The translations under genes were made by a program, and so were the position numbers. Under the pieces are notes generated by a model that was not told the DNA's origin, did not search any database, and saw nothing but the letters and a program-made list of their open reading frames with translations. Source: GCA-002728855 sp036340635 (GTDB lineage Bacteria > Bacteroidota > Bacteroidia > Flavobacteriales > Flavobacteriaceae). From it: 64,000 nucleotides of DNA. Position 1 is the stretch's first letter. Each line of letters starts with the position of its first letter. Location: the NCBI GenBank assembly GCA_036340635.1, contig JAYYYF010000032.1, positions 1-64,000 of the forward strand, written 5' to 3'. Below are positions 8,478 to 17,676 of this stretch, piece by piece.

Positions 8478-10172
8478 TTATTTTCGGCGTTTATGTCTGG
8501 CAGTTTTTTTGATTCTGCCTTTTTCGCCAAGCCTTGACATTGCAAGTCTAAAACCAATATAATCTGTAGCAATATATTGCGGCAAGTATCTTCTCTGAGC
8601 AGGATCTAACCAATAAGCCCTGTCTCTCCAAGATCCGCCTTTAAAGACTCTAACTTCATCATTAATAAGGGTTGTACGTCTATTTGACTTATCGATTTCT
8701 ATTTGATTCCATATTATATTACCGATAGAGTCAATTGGAACTTTTGGAGGTACTGGTGCATTATACATTACATTCCCAGGCTCAGTTGAGCCTGCAACGG
8801 ATTCTGTATTATCATACAAACGTGTAGATTGAGGGTCTCCATCACGGAAATTTATATTATTACTTTTGTTGAAGTTTTGTCTCAAAAATGTTTCTTCAGG
8901 ACCAATTACAGTATCTTTTAGTGCTCCAGGAAGTTTTTTAAGGAGTATTTTACCATCAGGGAGAGTATCAAAATCCAATTGATCTGGAGAGAAAATAGAA
9001 GCTTGACCATCTGGACCTATTGCATTTTTAAGAAAAATATTCCCTCTAAAATAATTGAAATCATTAAACTCATCGTCAATGATTGGTCTATAAACATCTG
9101 CTACCCATTCTGCTACATTTCCAGCCATGTCATAGACACCAAAATCATTTGGAGGATAGGATCTAACCTCAATTGTTATATCCCCTCCATCATCTGACCA
9201 TCCTGCAATTCCACCATAATCTCCTTTTCCATACTTAAAGTTAGCGAGTTGATCGCCTTCAGTTCTTCTCTGGTCTGATCTAGTATAACCACCAGACCAT
9301 GGATATTTTTTCTTACCTCTATAAGTGTTGTATTCTCTATCACCAACTAATCCTAAGGCGGCATATTCCCATTCAGTTTCAGTAGGAAGTCTATAAGATG
9401 GTAGCAAAACACCTTTGTCTACTCCAGCATAAACATTAACGGTTGCTGTGTCTTTTTTCTTAGTCCCTTTTTTACCTAGAATGCTATCAGATGCCATAAG
9501 ACCTCCGTAAGAAGTTTCAGGTCTTTTCAAATATGCTTTTGTATCAAAAGAACTTCCTGAATTTACAACTCCTCCATCGGCGTCAGAAAAACGTATGTCT
9601 TTTTGAACATATGATTCACGTTCAAGTATAAATTCATTGACTCTATTTGTTCTCCACTCAGCAAATTGAACAGCTTGCAGCCAATTAACTCCAACAACAG
9701 GATATTCGGCATAAGCAGGGTGTCTAAGATAGTTTGTAGTCAATTCTTCAAGATAACCCAGATTATTTCTCCATACTAAGGTATCAGGCAGTGCACCTTC
9801 GTAGATTTGGCGAAATCTTGGTTCATTAAGAGGAAAGACTGTTTCAAGCCAATCCAAATATTCCATATACATCAAATTAGTAACCTCTGTTTCATCTATA
9901 TAAAAGGACATGACATGTTGCTGACTTGGACTATTATTCCAGTCATGCATTACATCATCCTGCACTTGACCTTTAGTATACGTACCTCCTTCAATAAAAA
10001 CAAGACCGGGTCCAGTCTCTTGGTCATTAAAATCTAGATTGTATTCAAACCCACCTTTTTTAGAGTTAATCCCCCATCCAGTAGCTCTTGATATATTGTT
10101 TTTACCACAACCAAAAACAAAAATTAAGATTGAGGTAAAAGCTAAAGTTTTAATAAAAAAATTAATCTTCAT
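8478..10172 (-). CDS. gldJ: Gliding motility lipoprotein GldJ
   Basis: The 564-residue product starts with a lipoprotein signal peptide; VFGC places the modified Cys at residue 22. The rest is a formylglycine-generating-enzyme (SUMF1)-like fold, with DETEVTNLMYMEYL, YPVVGVNWLQAVQFAEW, RLPTETEWEYAA, DMAGNVAEWVADVY and VFKGGSWRDRAYW, ending GFRLAMSR plus a basic tail. Length and fold match GldJ of Flavobacterium, a periplasm-facing lipoprotein needed for gliding and for stability of GldK in the type IX secretion machinery. It is unlikely to be an active sulfatase activator. It is divergent from porV across 189 nt. Confidence 0.93.
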   Translation of the reverse strand: MKINFFIKTLAFTSILIFVFGCGKNNISRATGWGINSKKGGFEYNLDFNDQETGPGLVFIEGGTYTKGQVQDDVMHDWNNSPSQQHVMSFYIDETEVTNLMYMEYLDWLETVFPLNEPRFRQIYEGALPDTLVWRNNLGYLEELTTNYLRHPAYAEYPVVGVNWLQAVQFAEWRTNRVNEFILERESYVQKDIRFSDADGGVVNSGSSFDTKAYLKRPETSYGGLMASDSILGKKGTKKKDTATVNVYAGVDKGVLLPSYRLPTETEWEYAALGLVGDREYNTYRGKKKYPWSGGYTRSDQRRTEGDQLANFKYGKGDYGGIAGWSDDGGDITIEVRSYPPNDFGVYDMAGNVAEWVADVYRPIIDDEFNDFNYFRGNIFLKNAIGPDGQASIFSPDQLDFDTLPDGKILLKKLPGALKDTVIGPEETFLRQNFNKSNNINFRDGDPQSTRLYDNTESVAGSTEPGNVMYNAPVPPKVPIDSIGNIIWNQIEIDKSNRRTTLINDEVRVFKGGSWRDRAYWLDPAQRRYLPQYIATDYIGFRLAMSRLGEKGRIKKTARHKRRK

Positions 10173-10361
10173 GTCATTAATTTTCGTGCAATATACTAAT
10201 ATATAAGCATTTCAAAATAAAATTTACAAATCATTTGATTCGTTTTTCTAGGATATAACGAATTTATTTAATGTTTATTATTTAGACTTTCAAATAAATT
10301 TTAGGGCTATCAAAGGAAATTTTGTACAACAATTTTGACTTAAAAACGTTTTTAGATAGAC

Positions 10362-11555
10362 ATGTTTGTTTACAAAAATAAAATATTATTTATTTTTTTT
10401 GATCTAGTAAAAAAGGTATTAATTTTTTTGTTCCCCTTTTTTCTTTTTTCACAGACATCTGATAGAGTTATAACTACTGGTGTTCCATTTTTATTAATTA
10501 CACCAGATGCCAGGGCAGCAGGAATGGGAGAATTAGGAGTCGCAACTTCTGCTGATGCCTTTTCTCAGCAATGGAACCCTGCAAAATATGTTTTTACAGA
10601 TTCAAATAGTGGATTAGGTATAAGTTATACGCCATATTTGAGTCAGTTAGTTGACGATATTTTTCTTGGTAATTTAACTTACTATAAACAAATAAGTGAA
10701 AGAAGTTCATGGGCAGGAAGTTTAAAGTATTTTAGTCTTGGTGACATCCAATTTAATGAAATAATAGGAGGGTCAATAGTCGATCAAGGTGTACAAAGGC
10801 CTAATGAATTGACGTTGGATGTTTCATATGCTCTAAAATTGAGTAAAAAAATTTCCATGTCTGTTGGAGGTAGATTCATAAGATCAGATCTTAAAATTTC
10901 AATGGAGGCCGATGCAACATCTGCAAACAGTTTAGGTGTTGACATTGCAGGTTTTTATAATAGTGATTTATTTGATTTTTCAAACAATTCTGCTAGATTG
11001 AGAATGGGATTTAATATATCAAATATTGGTCCAAGGCTAAAGTATGATGAGGGAGGGCAGATGAATTTTATTCCAACAAACCTTAGACTTGGTTCTGGTT
11101 TTGACATTCTTTTTGATGACAACAATTTATTGGGGATACATTTTGAAGCTTCAAAATTGTTAGTTCCTTCTCCTGTTGCGACATACAATGATGAAAATGA
11201 GTTTTTAGGATATAAACAACCTGACATCAATTTTTTAACTGGTATTTTTAGATCTTTTAATGATGCACCTGATGGGATTCAAGAAGAATTAAAAGAGATA
11301 ACATGGGCTTTAGGATTGGAATATTTATTTAATAAAACTATAGCATTTCGAACAGGATATTTTAATGAGAGTGAGGAAAAAGGCTCGAGACGGTATATTA
11401 CTCTAGGCACTGGATTTGTCTTAAATTTTACCAAAATTGATATTTCATATCTTTTTTCTACTTCTAGGATTAGAAATCCTTTAGAAAATACGCTTAGATT
11501 TTCATTAACATTTGACATTAATTCAAATAAAAGCGATAGCCTTATAGAGGACTAA
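10362..11555 (+). CDS. porV: Type IX secretion outer membrane protein PorV (LptO)
   Basis: The 397-residue product has a hydrophobic N-terminus ending FPFFLFSQ and then a beta-barrel of the FadL-like PorV family. The segment VPFLLITPDARAAGMGELG is the family signature, followed by WNPAKY and alternating beta-strand repeats through to the terminal FSLTFDI. PorV carries type IX substrates from the SprA translocon to the PorU sortase and is required for secretion of many CTD proteins. In cultured flavobacteria porU normally lies directly upstream; here gldJ is directly upstream instead. pdhA follows after 108 nt. Confidence 0.92.
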   Translation: MFVYKNKILFIFFDLVKKVLIFLFPFFLFSQTSDRVITTGVPFLLITPDARAAGMGELGVATSADAFSQQWNPAKYVFTDSNSGLGISYTPYLSQLVDDIFLGNLTYYKQISERSSWAGSLKYFSLGDIQFNEIIGGSIVDQGVQRPNELTLDVSYALKLSKKISMSVGGRFIRSDLKISMEADATSANSLGVDIAGFYNSDLFDFSNNSARLRMGFNISNIGPRLKYDEGGQMNFIPTNLRLGSGFDILFDDNNLLGIHFEASKLLVPSPVATYNDENEFLGYKQPDINFLTGIFRSFNDAPDGIQEELKEITWALGLEYLFNKTIAFRTGYFNESEEKGSRRYITLGTGFVLNFTKIDISYLFSTSRIRNPLENTLRFSLTFDINSNKSDSLIED

Positions 11556-11663
11556 TACGCAAAGAATCTATCGTATATAAATAATTTTACATTAATATTT
11601 TACAAGATAGAAGAATTCAGTAATTTTGATTAGAAATAAAATCTCAATTTTACCTTAATCTGA

Positions 11664-12665
11664 ATGAAGAAAATAACCAACAAAACTTATATAAAATGGT
11701 ATGAAGACATGCTTTTTTGGCGAAAATTTGAAGATAAATTAGCTGCTTTATATATAAAACAAAAAATAAGAGGTTTTCTCCATTTATATAATGGACAAGA
11801 GGCAGTTCTAGCTGGTTCTTTGCATGCTATAGAACTTGGGAAAGATAGAATGATAACTGCTTACAGGAATCATGTTCAACCAATAGGAATGGGAGAAGAT
11901 CCCAAAAGAGTTATGGCTGAACTTTTTGGAAAAGCTACAGGAACTTCATTGGGACTTGGGGGGTCTATGCATATTTTTTCAAAGGAACATCTTTTTTATG
12001 GAGGGCATGGTATTGTGGGAGGCCAAATTCCATTAGGGGCAGGAATTGCATTTGGAGACAAGTATTTTAACAGAGATGCTGTAACACTCTGTTTTATGGG
12101 TGATGGAGCGGTCAGACAAGGGTCTCTTCATGAAACTCTTAATTTGGCTATGCTTTGGAAACTTCCCGTTGTTTTTGTTGTTGAAAATAATGGTTATGCG
12201 ATGGGGACATCTGTTTCACGAACCTCTACCAATGAAGAGATTTGGAAATTGGGCTTAGCTTATGATATGCCTTGTGAACCATTTGATGGGATGGATCCAG
12301 TAAAAGCATCAAAGTCTATCCACAAAGCTGTAAATTTGGCAAGAACTGGTGGAGGACCATCTTTTCTGGAAGCCAAAACATATAGATATCGCGGACATTC
12401 AATGTCTGATGCTCAACACTATAGAACTAAAGAAGAAGTTGAAGAATACAAAAAAATAGATCCAATTTACAAGGTAAAAGATCTTATTCTCAAAAAAAAG
12501 TACTTAACAATTCAACAAATTGAATCTATTGATAAAAAAGTTAAAGATAGAATTGATGAATGTGAAAAATTTGCTGAAAATTCTCCTTTTCCAGAAAAAA
12601 CAGTTCTTTATAATTCAGTATATGATCAAAAAGATTATCCCTTTATAAACCATAAATTAGATTAA
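11664..12665 (+). CDS. pdhA: Pyruvate dehydrogenase E1 component, alpha subunit
   Basis: The 333-residue protein carries the thiamine diphosphate site of E1 alpha: GDGAVRQGSLHE followed by NNGYAMGTSVSR. It also has the YRYRGHSMSDAQHYR loop that is phosphorylated in mitochondrial homologues. It decarboxylates pyruvate and passes the acetyl group to the lipoyl domains of E2. The E2 gene starts 3 nt later, so the two are one operon. The E1 beta subunit is not next to them; flavobacteria usually encode it elsewhere. Confidence 0.95.
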   Translation: MKKITNKTYIKWYEDMLFWRKFEDKLAALYIKQKIRGFLHLYNGQEAVLAGSLHAIELGKDRMITAYRNHVQPIGMGEDPKRVMAELFGKATGTSLGLGGSMHIFSKEHLFYGGHGIVGGQIPLGAGIAFGDKYFNRDAVTLCFMGDGAVRQGSLHETLNLAMLWKLPVVFVVENNGYAMGTSVSRTSTNEEIWKLGLAYDMPCEPFDGMDPVKASKSIHKAVNLARTGGGPSFLEAKTYRYRGHSMSDAQHYRTKEEVEEYKKIDPIYKVKDLILKKKYLTIQQIESIDKKVKDRIDECEKFAENSPFPEKTVLYNSVYDQKDYPFINHKLD

Positions 12666-12668
12666 AGT

Positions 12669-14285
12669 ATGGCTGAATTAATAAATATGCCTCGTCTTAG
12701 TGATACAATGGAGGAAGGAACTGTCACAAAATGGTTTAAAAAGGTTGGTGATAAAGTTAAGGAGGGAGATATTTTAGCTGAGATTGAAACGGACAAAGCC
12801 ACTATGGAATTTGAATCTTTCCAAGAAGGTGAATTGCTTCATATTGCAATTTCTGAAGGAGATTCAGCACCTGTAGATAGTCTATTAGCTATAATTGGCA
12901 AAAAAGGAGAAGATATTTCAAAAATGATTAATCAGGAGTCTAAAAGCCATATTGATCAAAGCGAGTTGGATTCACAAAAGGACAAAGTTGAGGAAGTAGT
13001 TGATAATGATCAAGAAACTATTCCTGAGAATGTTCAAGTAATAACGATGCCGCGCTTGAGCGATACTATGGAAGAGGGAACTGTTGTGAAATGGAATAAA
13101 AAAATTGGAGAGAAAGTTAAGGAAGGGGATATACTTGCAGATATAGAAACTGATAAAGCAACTATGGAATTTGAGGCATTTTATTCTGGGACATTAATTT
13201 ACATTGGAATAAAGGAGGGAGAATCTGCTAAAGTAGATGATGTTTTAGCAGTAATTGGTGATGGTAAAACAGATCAAAAAGTAATTGAAAAAGTTATTAG
13301 TTCGTCTAAAAAACTAGATCAATCAACAACTGTTACTGAAGAAAAAACAAAACCTGAATCCGTTTCTGAAAATATTGCAACACCGTCTAAAATTAATATT
13401 CAAAAAGAAAATAAACCAGAAAAATCTAATAATGGCAGAATATTAATTTCTCCACTTGCAAAAAAAATAGCTGCTGAAAAAGGAATAAATCTTTCTCATA
13501 TTACAGGAACAGGTGATGGGGGAAGAATAATTAAACGAGATGTAAGTGATATTCAGCTTTCTGAAAAATTTTCATCAGAAATTTCAATGCCTAAGGGAGT
13601 TGAAAAACACAATGAAATTCCTAATTCATCCATGAGAAAAACAATAGCTAAAAGACTCTCTTCATCTAAATTTACAGCTCCGCACTATTATCTAACAGTT
13701 GAGTTTGATATGGATAATGCCATAGCTTTTAGAACTCAATTTAATTCTATGCCCGATACAAAAATTTCATTTAATGACATAATTTTAAAAGGTGTTTCAT
13801 TAGCTTTAAAAAAGCATCCAAAAGTTAATAGTCAATGGAATGACAACAATATTACCCAATTCAGTCATGTGCATCTAGGAGTTGCTGTAGCAGTTGAGGA
13901 TGGACTAGTTGTTCCTGTTGTAAAATTTGCTGATGAAATGGATATAAGACAAATAGGAAGTATTGTAAAAGATTTTTCCTCTAGAGCTAAAGACAAGAAA
14001 TTAAAACCTTCTGAAATTGAAGGAAGCACTTTTACTGTATCAAATCTTGGTATGTTCGACATATATGAATTTACTTCGATAATCAATCAACCAAATTCTG
14101 CAATATTATCTGTTGGAGCAATAATTTCTAAACCTGTTGTTAAAAATGGACAAGTTGTTGTAGGAAATGTTATGAAGTTAACCCTTGCCTGTGATCATCG
14201 ATCTGTTGATGGTATGACAGGGTCTTTGTTTTTACAAACACTTAGAAATTATATTGAAAATCCAATAACTTTATTGATTCGCTAG
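12669..14285 (+). CDS. pdhC: Pyruvate dehydrogenase E2 component (dihydrolipoamide acetyltransferase), two lipoyl domains
   Basis: Domain order in 538 residues: lipoyl domain 1 (about 2-78), lipoyl domain 2 (about 126-200), each with the lipoylated Lys in ETDKATMEF; a charged linker; a peripheral-subunit-binding domain (ISPLAKKIAAEKGIN ... GTGDGGRIIKRDV, about 258-292); and the catalytic domain ending with CDHRSVDGMTG. The enzyme transfers the acetyl group to CoA. The two lipoyl domains are also similar at the DNA level (around 12685-12810 and 13045-13170), indicating an internal duplication. It follows pdhA with a 3-nt gap. Confidence 0.96.
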   Translation: MAELINMPRLSDTMEEGTVTKWFKKVGDKVKEGDILAEIETDKATMEFESFQEGELLHIAISEGDSAPVDSLLAIIGKKGEDISKMINQESKSHIDQSELDSQKDKVEEVVDNDQETIPENVQVITMPRLSDTMEEGTVVKWNKKIGEKVKEGDILADIETDKATMEFEAFYSGTLIYIGIKEGESAKVDDVLAVIGDGKTDQKVIEKVISSSKKLDQSTTVTEEKTKPESVSENIATPSKINIQKENKPEKSNNGRILISPLAKKIAAEKGINLSHITGTGDGGRIIKRDVSDIQLSEKFSSEISMPKGVEKHNEIPNSSMRKTIAKRLSSSKFTAPHYYLTVEFDMDNAIAFRTQFNSMPDTKISFNDIILKGVSLALKKHPKVNSQWNDNNITQFSHVHLGVAVAVEDGLVVPVVKFADEMDIRQIGSIVKDFSSRAKDKKLKPSEIEGSTFTVSNLGMFDIYEFTSIINQPNSAILSVGAIISKPVVKNGQVVVGNVMKLTLACDHRSVDGMTGSLFLQTLRNYIENPITLLIR

Positions 14286-14311
14286 TTTTAATTTTATTTT
14301 TTCGTGTATAT

Positions 14312-14917
14312 ATGAATCAAATTAAAATTTTAAAACCCTTTATACCTAAAAACTCAATCGAATTAGTTTTGAAGTGTCTAAATAAATGGGAGGTAGTCAT
14401 CAAGCTTTCATCCAAACGTCATACAAAGCATGGTGATTTTAGGATATTGCCAAATGGTATTCGTCAAATATCAATTAATAAAACTGAAAATATTTATAGA
14501 TTTCTGATTACATTAATACATGAATTGTCGCATATGGTAGCTTATGAGAAATATGGTCCAAAAATAAAGCCACATGGGTACTATTGGAAAAAAACCTATG
14601 CAGATTTAATTAAACCTTTTCTTATTAATAGTATCTTTCCTAAGAATCTTCTTCATATTCTATTCGAACATTTTAAGAGCCCAAAAGCAAGTTCAGATTC
14701 AGATTTCGATTTATCATTAGCACTTAAAGAGTTTGATAAAAGTGATGGGAGGAAATATATTTTTGAGCTGCAAAGAGGTTCGCTTTTTGAGATCTATAAT
14801 GGCAGAAAATTTAAATTATCAGAAAAGAAGGTTAAACGTTATCGTTGCGAAGAATTAAATTCAAAAAAAGTATACTTATTTAGTGCCCATGCTAAGGTAA
14901 CACCCTTAGATATTTAA
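14312..14917 (+). CDS. SprT-like domain protein (putative zinc metalloprotease)
   Basis: This 201-residue protein has a HELSHMVAYEKYG motif followed by HGYYWKKTYADLI, the HExxH-plus-His pattern of SprT/Spartan-like proteins. The family includes DNA-protein crosslink proteases in eukaryotes; bacterial functions are poorly defined. No signal peptide is present, so it should be cytoplasmic. It starts 26 nt after pdhC and could be the last gene of that operon. It ends 3 nt from the convergent ABC transporter gene. Confidence 0.82.
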   Translation: MNQIKILKPFIPKNSIELVLKCLNKWEVVIKLSSKRHTKHGDFRILPNGIRQISINKTENIYRFLITLIHELSHMVAYEKYGPKIKPHGYYWKKTYADLIKPFLINSIFPKNLLHILFEHFKSPKASSDSDFDLSLALKEFDKSDGRKYIFELQRGSLFEIYNGRKFKLSEKKVKRYRCEELNSKKVYLFSAHAKVTPLDI

Positions 14918-14920
14918 AAA

Positions 14921-15682
14921 TTAATTTTTTAGATATACTTTTCTTACTTTTTTAAAGAGTTCTGAAGAATAAACAAAATTTCCTACACCTTTATTTTCAG
15001 TTTTGAAAACTTCTTTATTTGTTCCTTCCCACCCCTTTTTTCCATTTTCCAAGAAAATAATTTTTTCGCCTATTTCCATAACAGAGTTCATGTCATGGGT
15101 ATTAATTATAGTTGTTATTTTATATTCTTTAGTAATTTCTTGAATCAAATTATCAATAATAATTGCAGTTTTTGGGTCAAGACCAGAATTAGGTTCATCA
15201 CAGAAAAGATATTTTGGGTTCATTACTATAGCTCTAGCTATTGCAACTCTTTTTTTCATTCCTCCAGATATTTCAGAAGGAAATTTTTTATTAGAATTAA
15301 TCAGATTAACCCGATTTATAACTTCATTTGCACGTATTTCTATTTCATCAAAACTTTTTTTTGTAAGCATCTTCATTGGAAACATGATATTTTCTTCAAC
15401 TGTCATTGAATCAAAAAGTGCACTGCCTTGAAAAACCATACCAATTTCTTGTCTTAACACGCTTCTTTGTTTTGAATTCATCTCATTTAAAGATTGATTT
15501 TCAAAAAATATCTCTCCTTTACTGGCTTTAAAAAGACCAAGAATGCATTTTAGTAAAACTGTTTTACCAGAACCACTTTGACCAATGATCAGGTTTGTTT
15601 TACCTCTTTCAAAATAAGTAGAAATATCTTCAAGAACTTTGGTTCCATTAAAGGACTTGCATATGTTTTCTATTTTGATCAT
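14921..15682 (-). CDS. mlaF: ABC transporter ATP-binding protein, MlaF-like
   Basis: A 253-residue ATPase subunit with Walker A GQSGSGKTVL, the Q-loop IGMVFQGSALFDSMTV, signature ISGGMKKRVAIARAI, Walker B YLFCDEPNSGLDP and the switch His in INTHDM. The short LSGGM-type signature and the pairing with a MlaE permease place it with the Mla/Mce lipid transport group, which moves phospholipids between membranes. It overlaps the upstream permease gene by one base (TAATG), showing a two-gene operon. No MCE-domain protein (MlaD) is in the window, so the complex must be completed elsewhere. Confidence 0.88.
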   Translation of the reverse strand: MIKIENICKSFNGTKVLEDISTYFERGKTNLIIGQSGSGKTVLLKCILGLFKASKGEIFFENQSLNEMNSKQRSVLRQEIGMVFQGSALFDSMTVEENIMFPMKMLTKKSFDEIEIRANEVINRVNLINSNKKFPSEISGGMKKRVAIARAIVMNPKYLFCDEPNSGLDPKTAIIIDNLIQEITKEYKITTIINTHDMNSVMEIGEKIIFLENGKKGWEGTNKEVFKTENKGVGNFVYSSELFKKVRKVYLKN

Positions 15683-16419
15683 TAGGTTAAGAGTAATTGA
15701 GTAACTATGTAGTTAGTTATAATTATCACTACACTTGTCCAAACAAATGAAGTGGTACTAGCTTTTCCAACCTCTAAGGCTCCTCCTTTTAGAAAGTAAC
15801 CATGATATGAGGGAACTGAAGCTAATATAAAGGCAAAAAGAAAGGTTTTTATAAAAGCATAGCTGACATGGAAGGGGATAAAATCAATTTGGATACCTTC
15901 AATAAAGTCTGCACTAGTACAAAAACCTCCATAAATTGAAGCAGCATATCCACCTATTATTCCTAAGAACATAGAAACAGTTATTACAAAAGGATAAAAT
16001 AGAAGAGCTATAATTTTAGGAAAAATTAAGTAGTTGTAGGTGTTAATTCCCATGACTTCAAGCGCATCGATTTGTTCAGTAACTTTCATGGTTCCTAAGC
16101 TTGAAGTTATAAAAGAGCCCACTTTTCCTGCCATAATAACAGATATAAAAGTCGGAGCAAATTCTAAAATAACCGATTGTCTGGTTGTAAAACCAATTAA
16201 ATTTTTAGGTAATAAAGGATTTTCAAGATTGAGTGCTGTTTGGATCGAAACAACACCGCCAACAAAAAAGGAAATAAAAGAAACTATTCCCAATGATCCA
16301 ATTATTAGGACATCTATTTCTCTTAATATAAGATTTCTTAAGACACTCCATTTTGTAAACTTTCCAAAGACTTTTCGAAGCATTATAAAATAACCGCCTA
16401 TGTGATAAAGTATTTTCAT
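15682..16419 (-). CDS. mlaE: MlaE family ABC transporter permease
   Basis: The 245-residue integral membrane protein has about five membrane spans and the MlaE signature region: FAPTFISVIMAGKVGS, then LGTMKVTEQIDALEVMGIN, a coupling segment that contacts the ATPase. It pairs with the ATPase directly downstream (one-base overlap) for lipid transport at the inner membrane. A possible -7 box, TAAATTTG, lies on the minus strand at 16435-16428, only 8 nt before the ATG, so the mRNA leader would be very short if it is used. Confidence 0.9.
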   Translation of the reverse strand: MKILYHIGGYFIMLRKVFGKFTKWSVLRNLILREIDVLIIGSLGIVSFISFFVGGVVSIQTALNLENPLLPKNLIGFTTRQSVILEFAPTFISVIMAGKVGSFITSSLGTMKVTEQIDALEVMGINTYNYLIFPKIIALLFYPFVITVSMFLGIIGGYAASIYGGFCTSADFIEGIQIDFIPFHVSYAFIKTFLFAFILASVPSYHGYFLKGGALEVGKASTTSFVWTSVVIIITNYIVTQLLLT

Positions 16420-16490
16420 CTTCTAATCAAATTTATGAAAAATAAAACCACGAAAATAAATATTAGCTGATATGCGCTACCAATAAATTT

Positions 16491-17552
16491 TCAGATTTGG
16501 TAAGTAATGGCATTTATGTTCATTCCAGCTCCAACACTTGCAAACATGATAATATCGCCTTCGATCAAATTATGACCTTTATAATTACTCTTTATTACAA
16601 GGTCATAAAGAGTTGGAATAGTTGCTACAGAACTATTCCCATATTCATCAATATTCATAGGCAGGACATTTTCAGGCATCTCTTTTTTATATTGTTTATA
16701 AAATCTTTTAACAATACTTTCATCCATTTTATTATTCGCTTGATGGATAAATATTTTTTTAAGTTCATCAATGTCTCTTTTGGATTCTTCAAAACACTTT
16801 TTCATTGCTTCGGGGACATGATTCAAAGCAAATTCATAGACTTTTCGGCCATACATTTTTATATACTTTTCATTTTGATCATGTTCAAGATTATTAGACT
16901 TTCCATAATAGAGAAAATCTGTTTCATTATTTGAGGTATAGGTTACAGAACTAAATGACAAAATTCCACCTGCCTTATCAGAAGATTCTAAAATTGCTGC
17001 ACCAGCACCATCAGCATATATCATAGAATCTCGATCATAAATATCAACAACTCTAGATAAAGTATCAGCCCCTATTACTAAACATTTTTTTGCCATTTTG
17101 GCTTTAACAAAAGCATTCGCTTGGATCATACCTTCAACCCAACCAGGACAACCACATAGGATATCATATGCCACACAGTTTGGGTTTTGAATCTTTAATT
17201 TTGCTTTTACTCTTGAGGCAATGCTTGGAAGTGTATCAGGTTGGTTACTGTTTGATGAGATATCTCCAAAATTATGTGCAAGAATAATATAATCTAAAGC
17301 TTCAGGATCTATTTCTGCATCATTTATAGCCTTTTTTGATGCCTCAAAAGCTAAATCAGAAGTATTTTGATTGGGTAAGGCATATTTTCTTTCTTTAATA
17401 CCTGTTATTGATTTAAATTTTTCAATAATGGTTTTATTTTCAACTTCAAATTTTTCCCCATCTATATCATAAAAACTATGATCAGAAAAGAAATTATTTT
17501 TTTGAGTAATTTCAGGGATAGAAGATCCAGTTCCTGTTATTTTAAGTCCCAT
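16491..17552 (-). CDS. 3-oxoacyl-ACP synthase III family protein
   Basis: From the ATG at 17552 the product is 353 residues, starting MGLKITGTGSSIP, a normal KAS III N-terminus; a TTG four codons upstream is less likely. The catalytic triad is visible: Cys in DILCGCPGWVEG, His in IFIHQANNKM, and Asn in EYGNSSVATIP. KAS III enzymes condense an acyl-CoA primer with malonyl-ACP. The long N-terminal insertion and isolated position suggest the FabH-like paralogue common in Bacteroidota rather than the fab-cluster FabH; its true substrate is unknown. Confidence 0.85.
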   Translation of the reverse strand: MGLKITGTGSSIPEITQKNNFFSDHSFYDIDGEKFEVENKTIIEKFKSITGIKERKYALPNQNTSDLAFEASKKAINDAEIDPEALDYIILAHNFGDISSNSNQPDTLPSIASRVKAKLKIQNPNCVAYDILCGCPGWVEGMIQANAFVKAKMAKKCLVIGADTLSRVVDIYDRDSMIYADGAGAAILESSDKAGGILSFSSVTYTSNNETDFLYYGKSNNLEHDQNEKYIKMYGRKVYEFALNHVPEAMKKCFEESKRDIDELKKIFIHQANNKMDESIVKRFYKQYKKEMPENVLPMNIDEYGNSSVATIPTLYDLVIKSNYKGHNLIEGDIIMFASVGAGMNINAITYQI

Positions 17553-17676
17553 AATTTGTTGCAATACTAAAACATTTTGTTTAGAAAAAATAAAATATTT
17601 TACAAAATAGAATGAAATTCAGATGCTTTTTAAAGATCAGAAAGAAATAAATAATAAAAACATAAGTATCTGTATA

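Noticed and set aside
8478..10172. Sulfatase-modifying (formylglycine-generating) enzyme
   Set aside because: The fold is shared, but the lipoprotein signal, the length of 564 residues and the place beside porV identify GldJ, which is not known to be an active enzyme of this kind.
15095..15409. A 104-codon forward open frame opposite the MlaF-like gene
   Set aside because: It overlaps the Walker B and signature motifs of the real gene and its product is rich in Phe, Ile, Asn and Cys without a recognisable pattern.
16497..16934. A 145-codon forward open frame opposite the ketoacyl synthase gene
   Set aside because: It is antisense to conserved KAS III motifs and consists mainly of hydrophobic and aromatic residues, as expected from A+T-rich complementary sequence.
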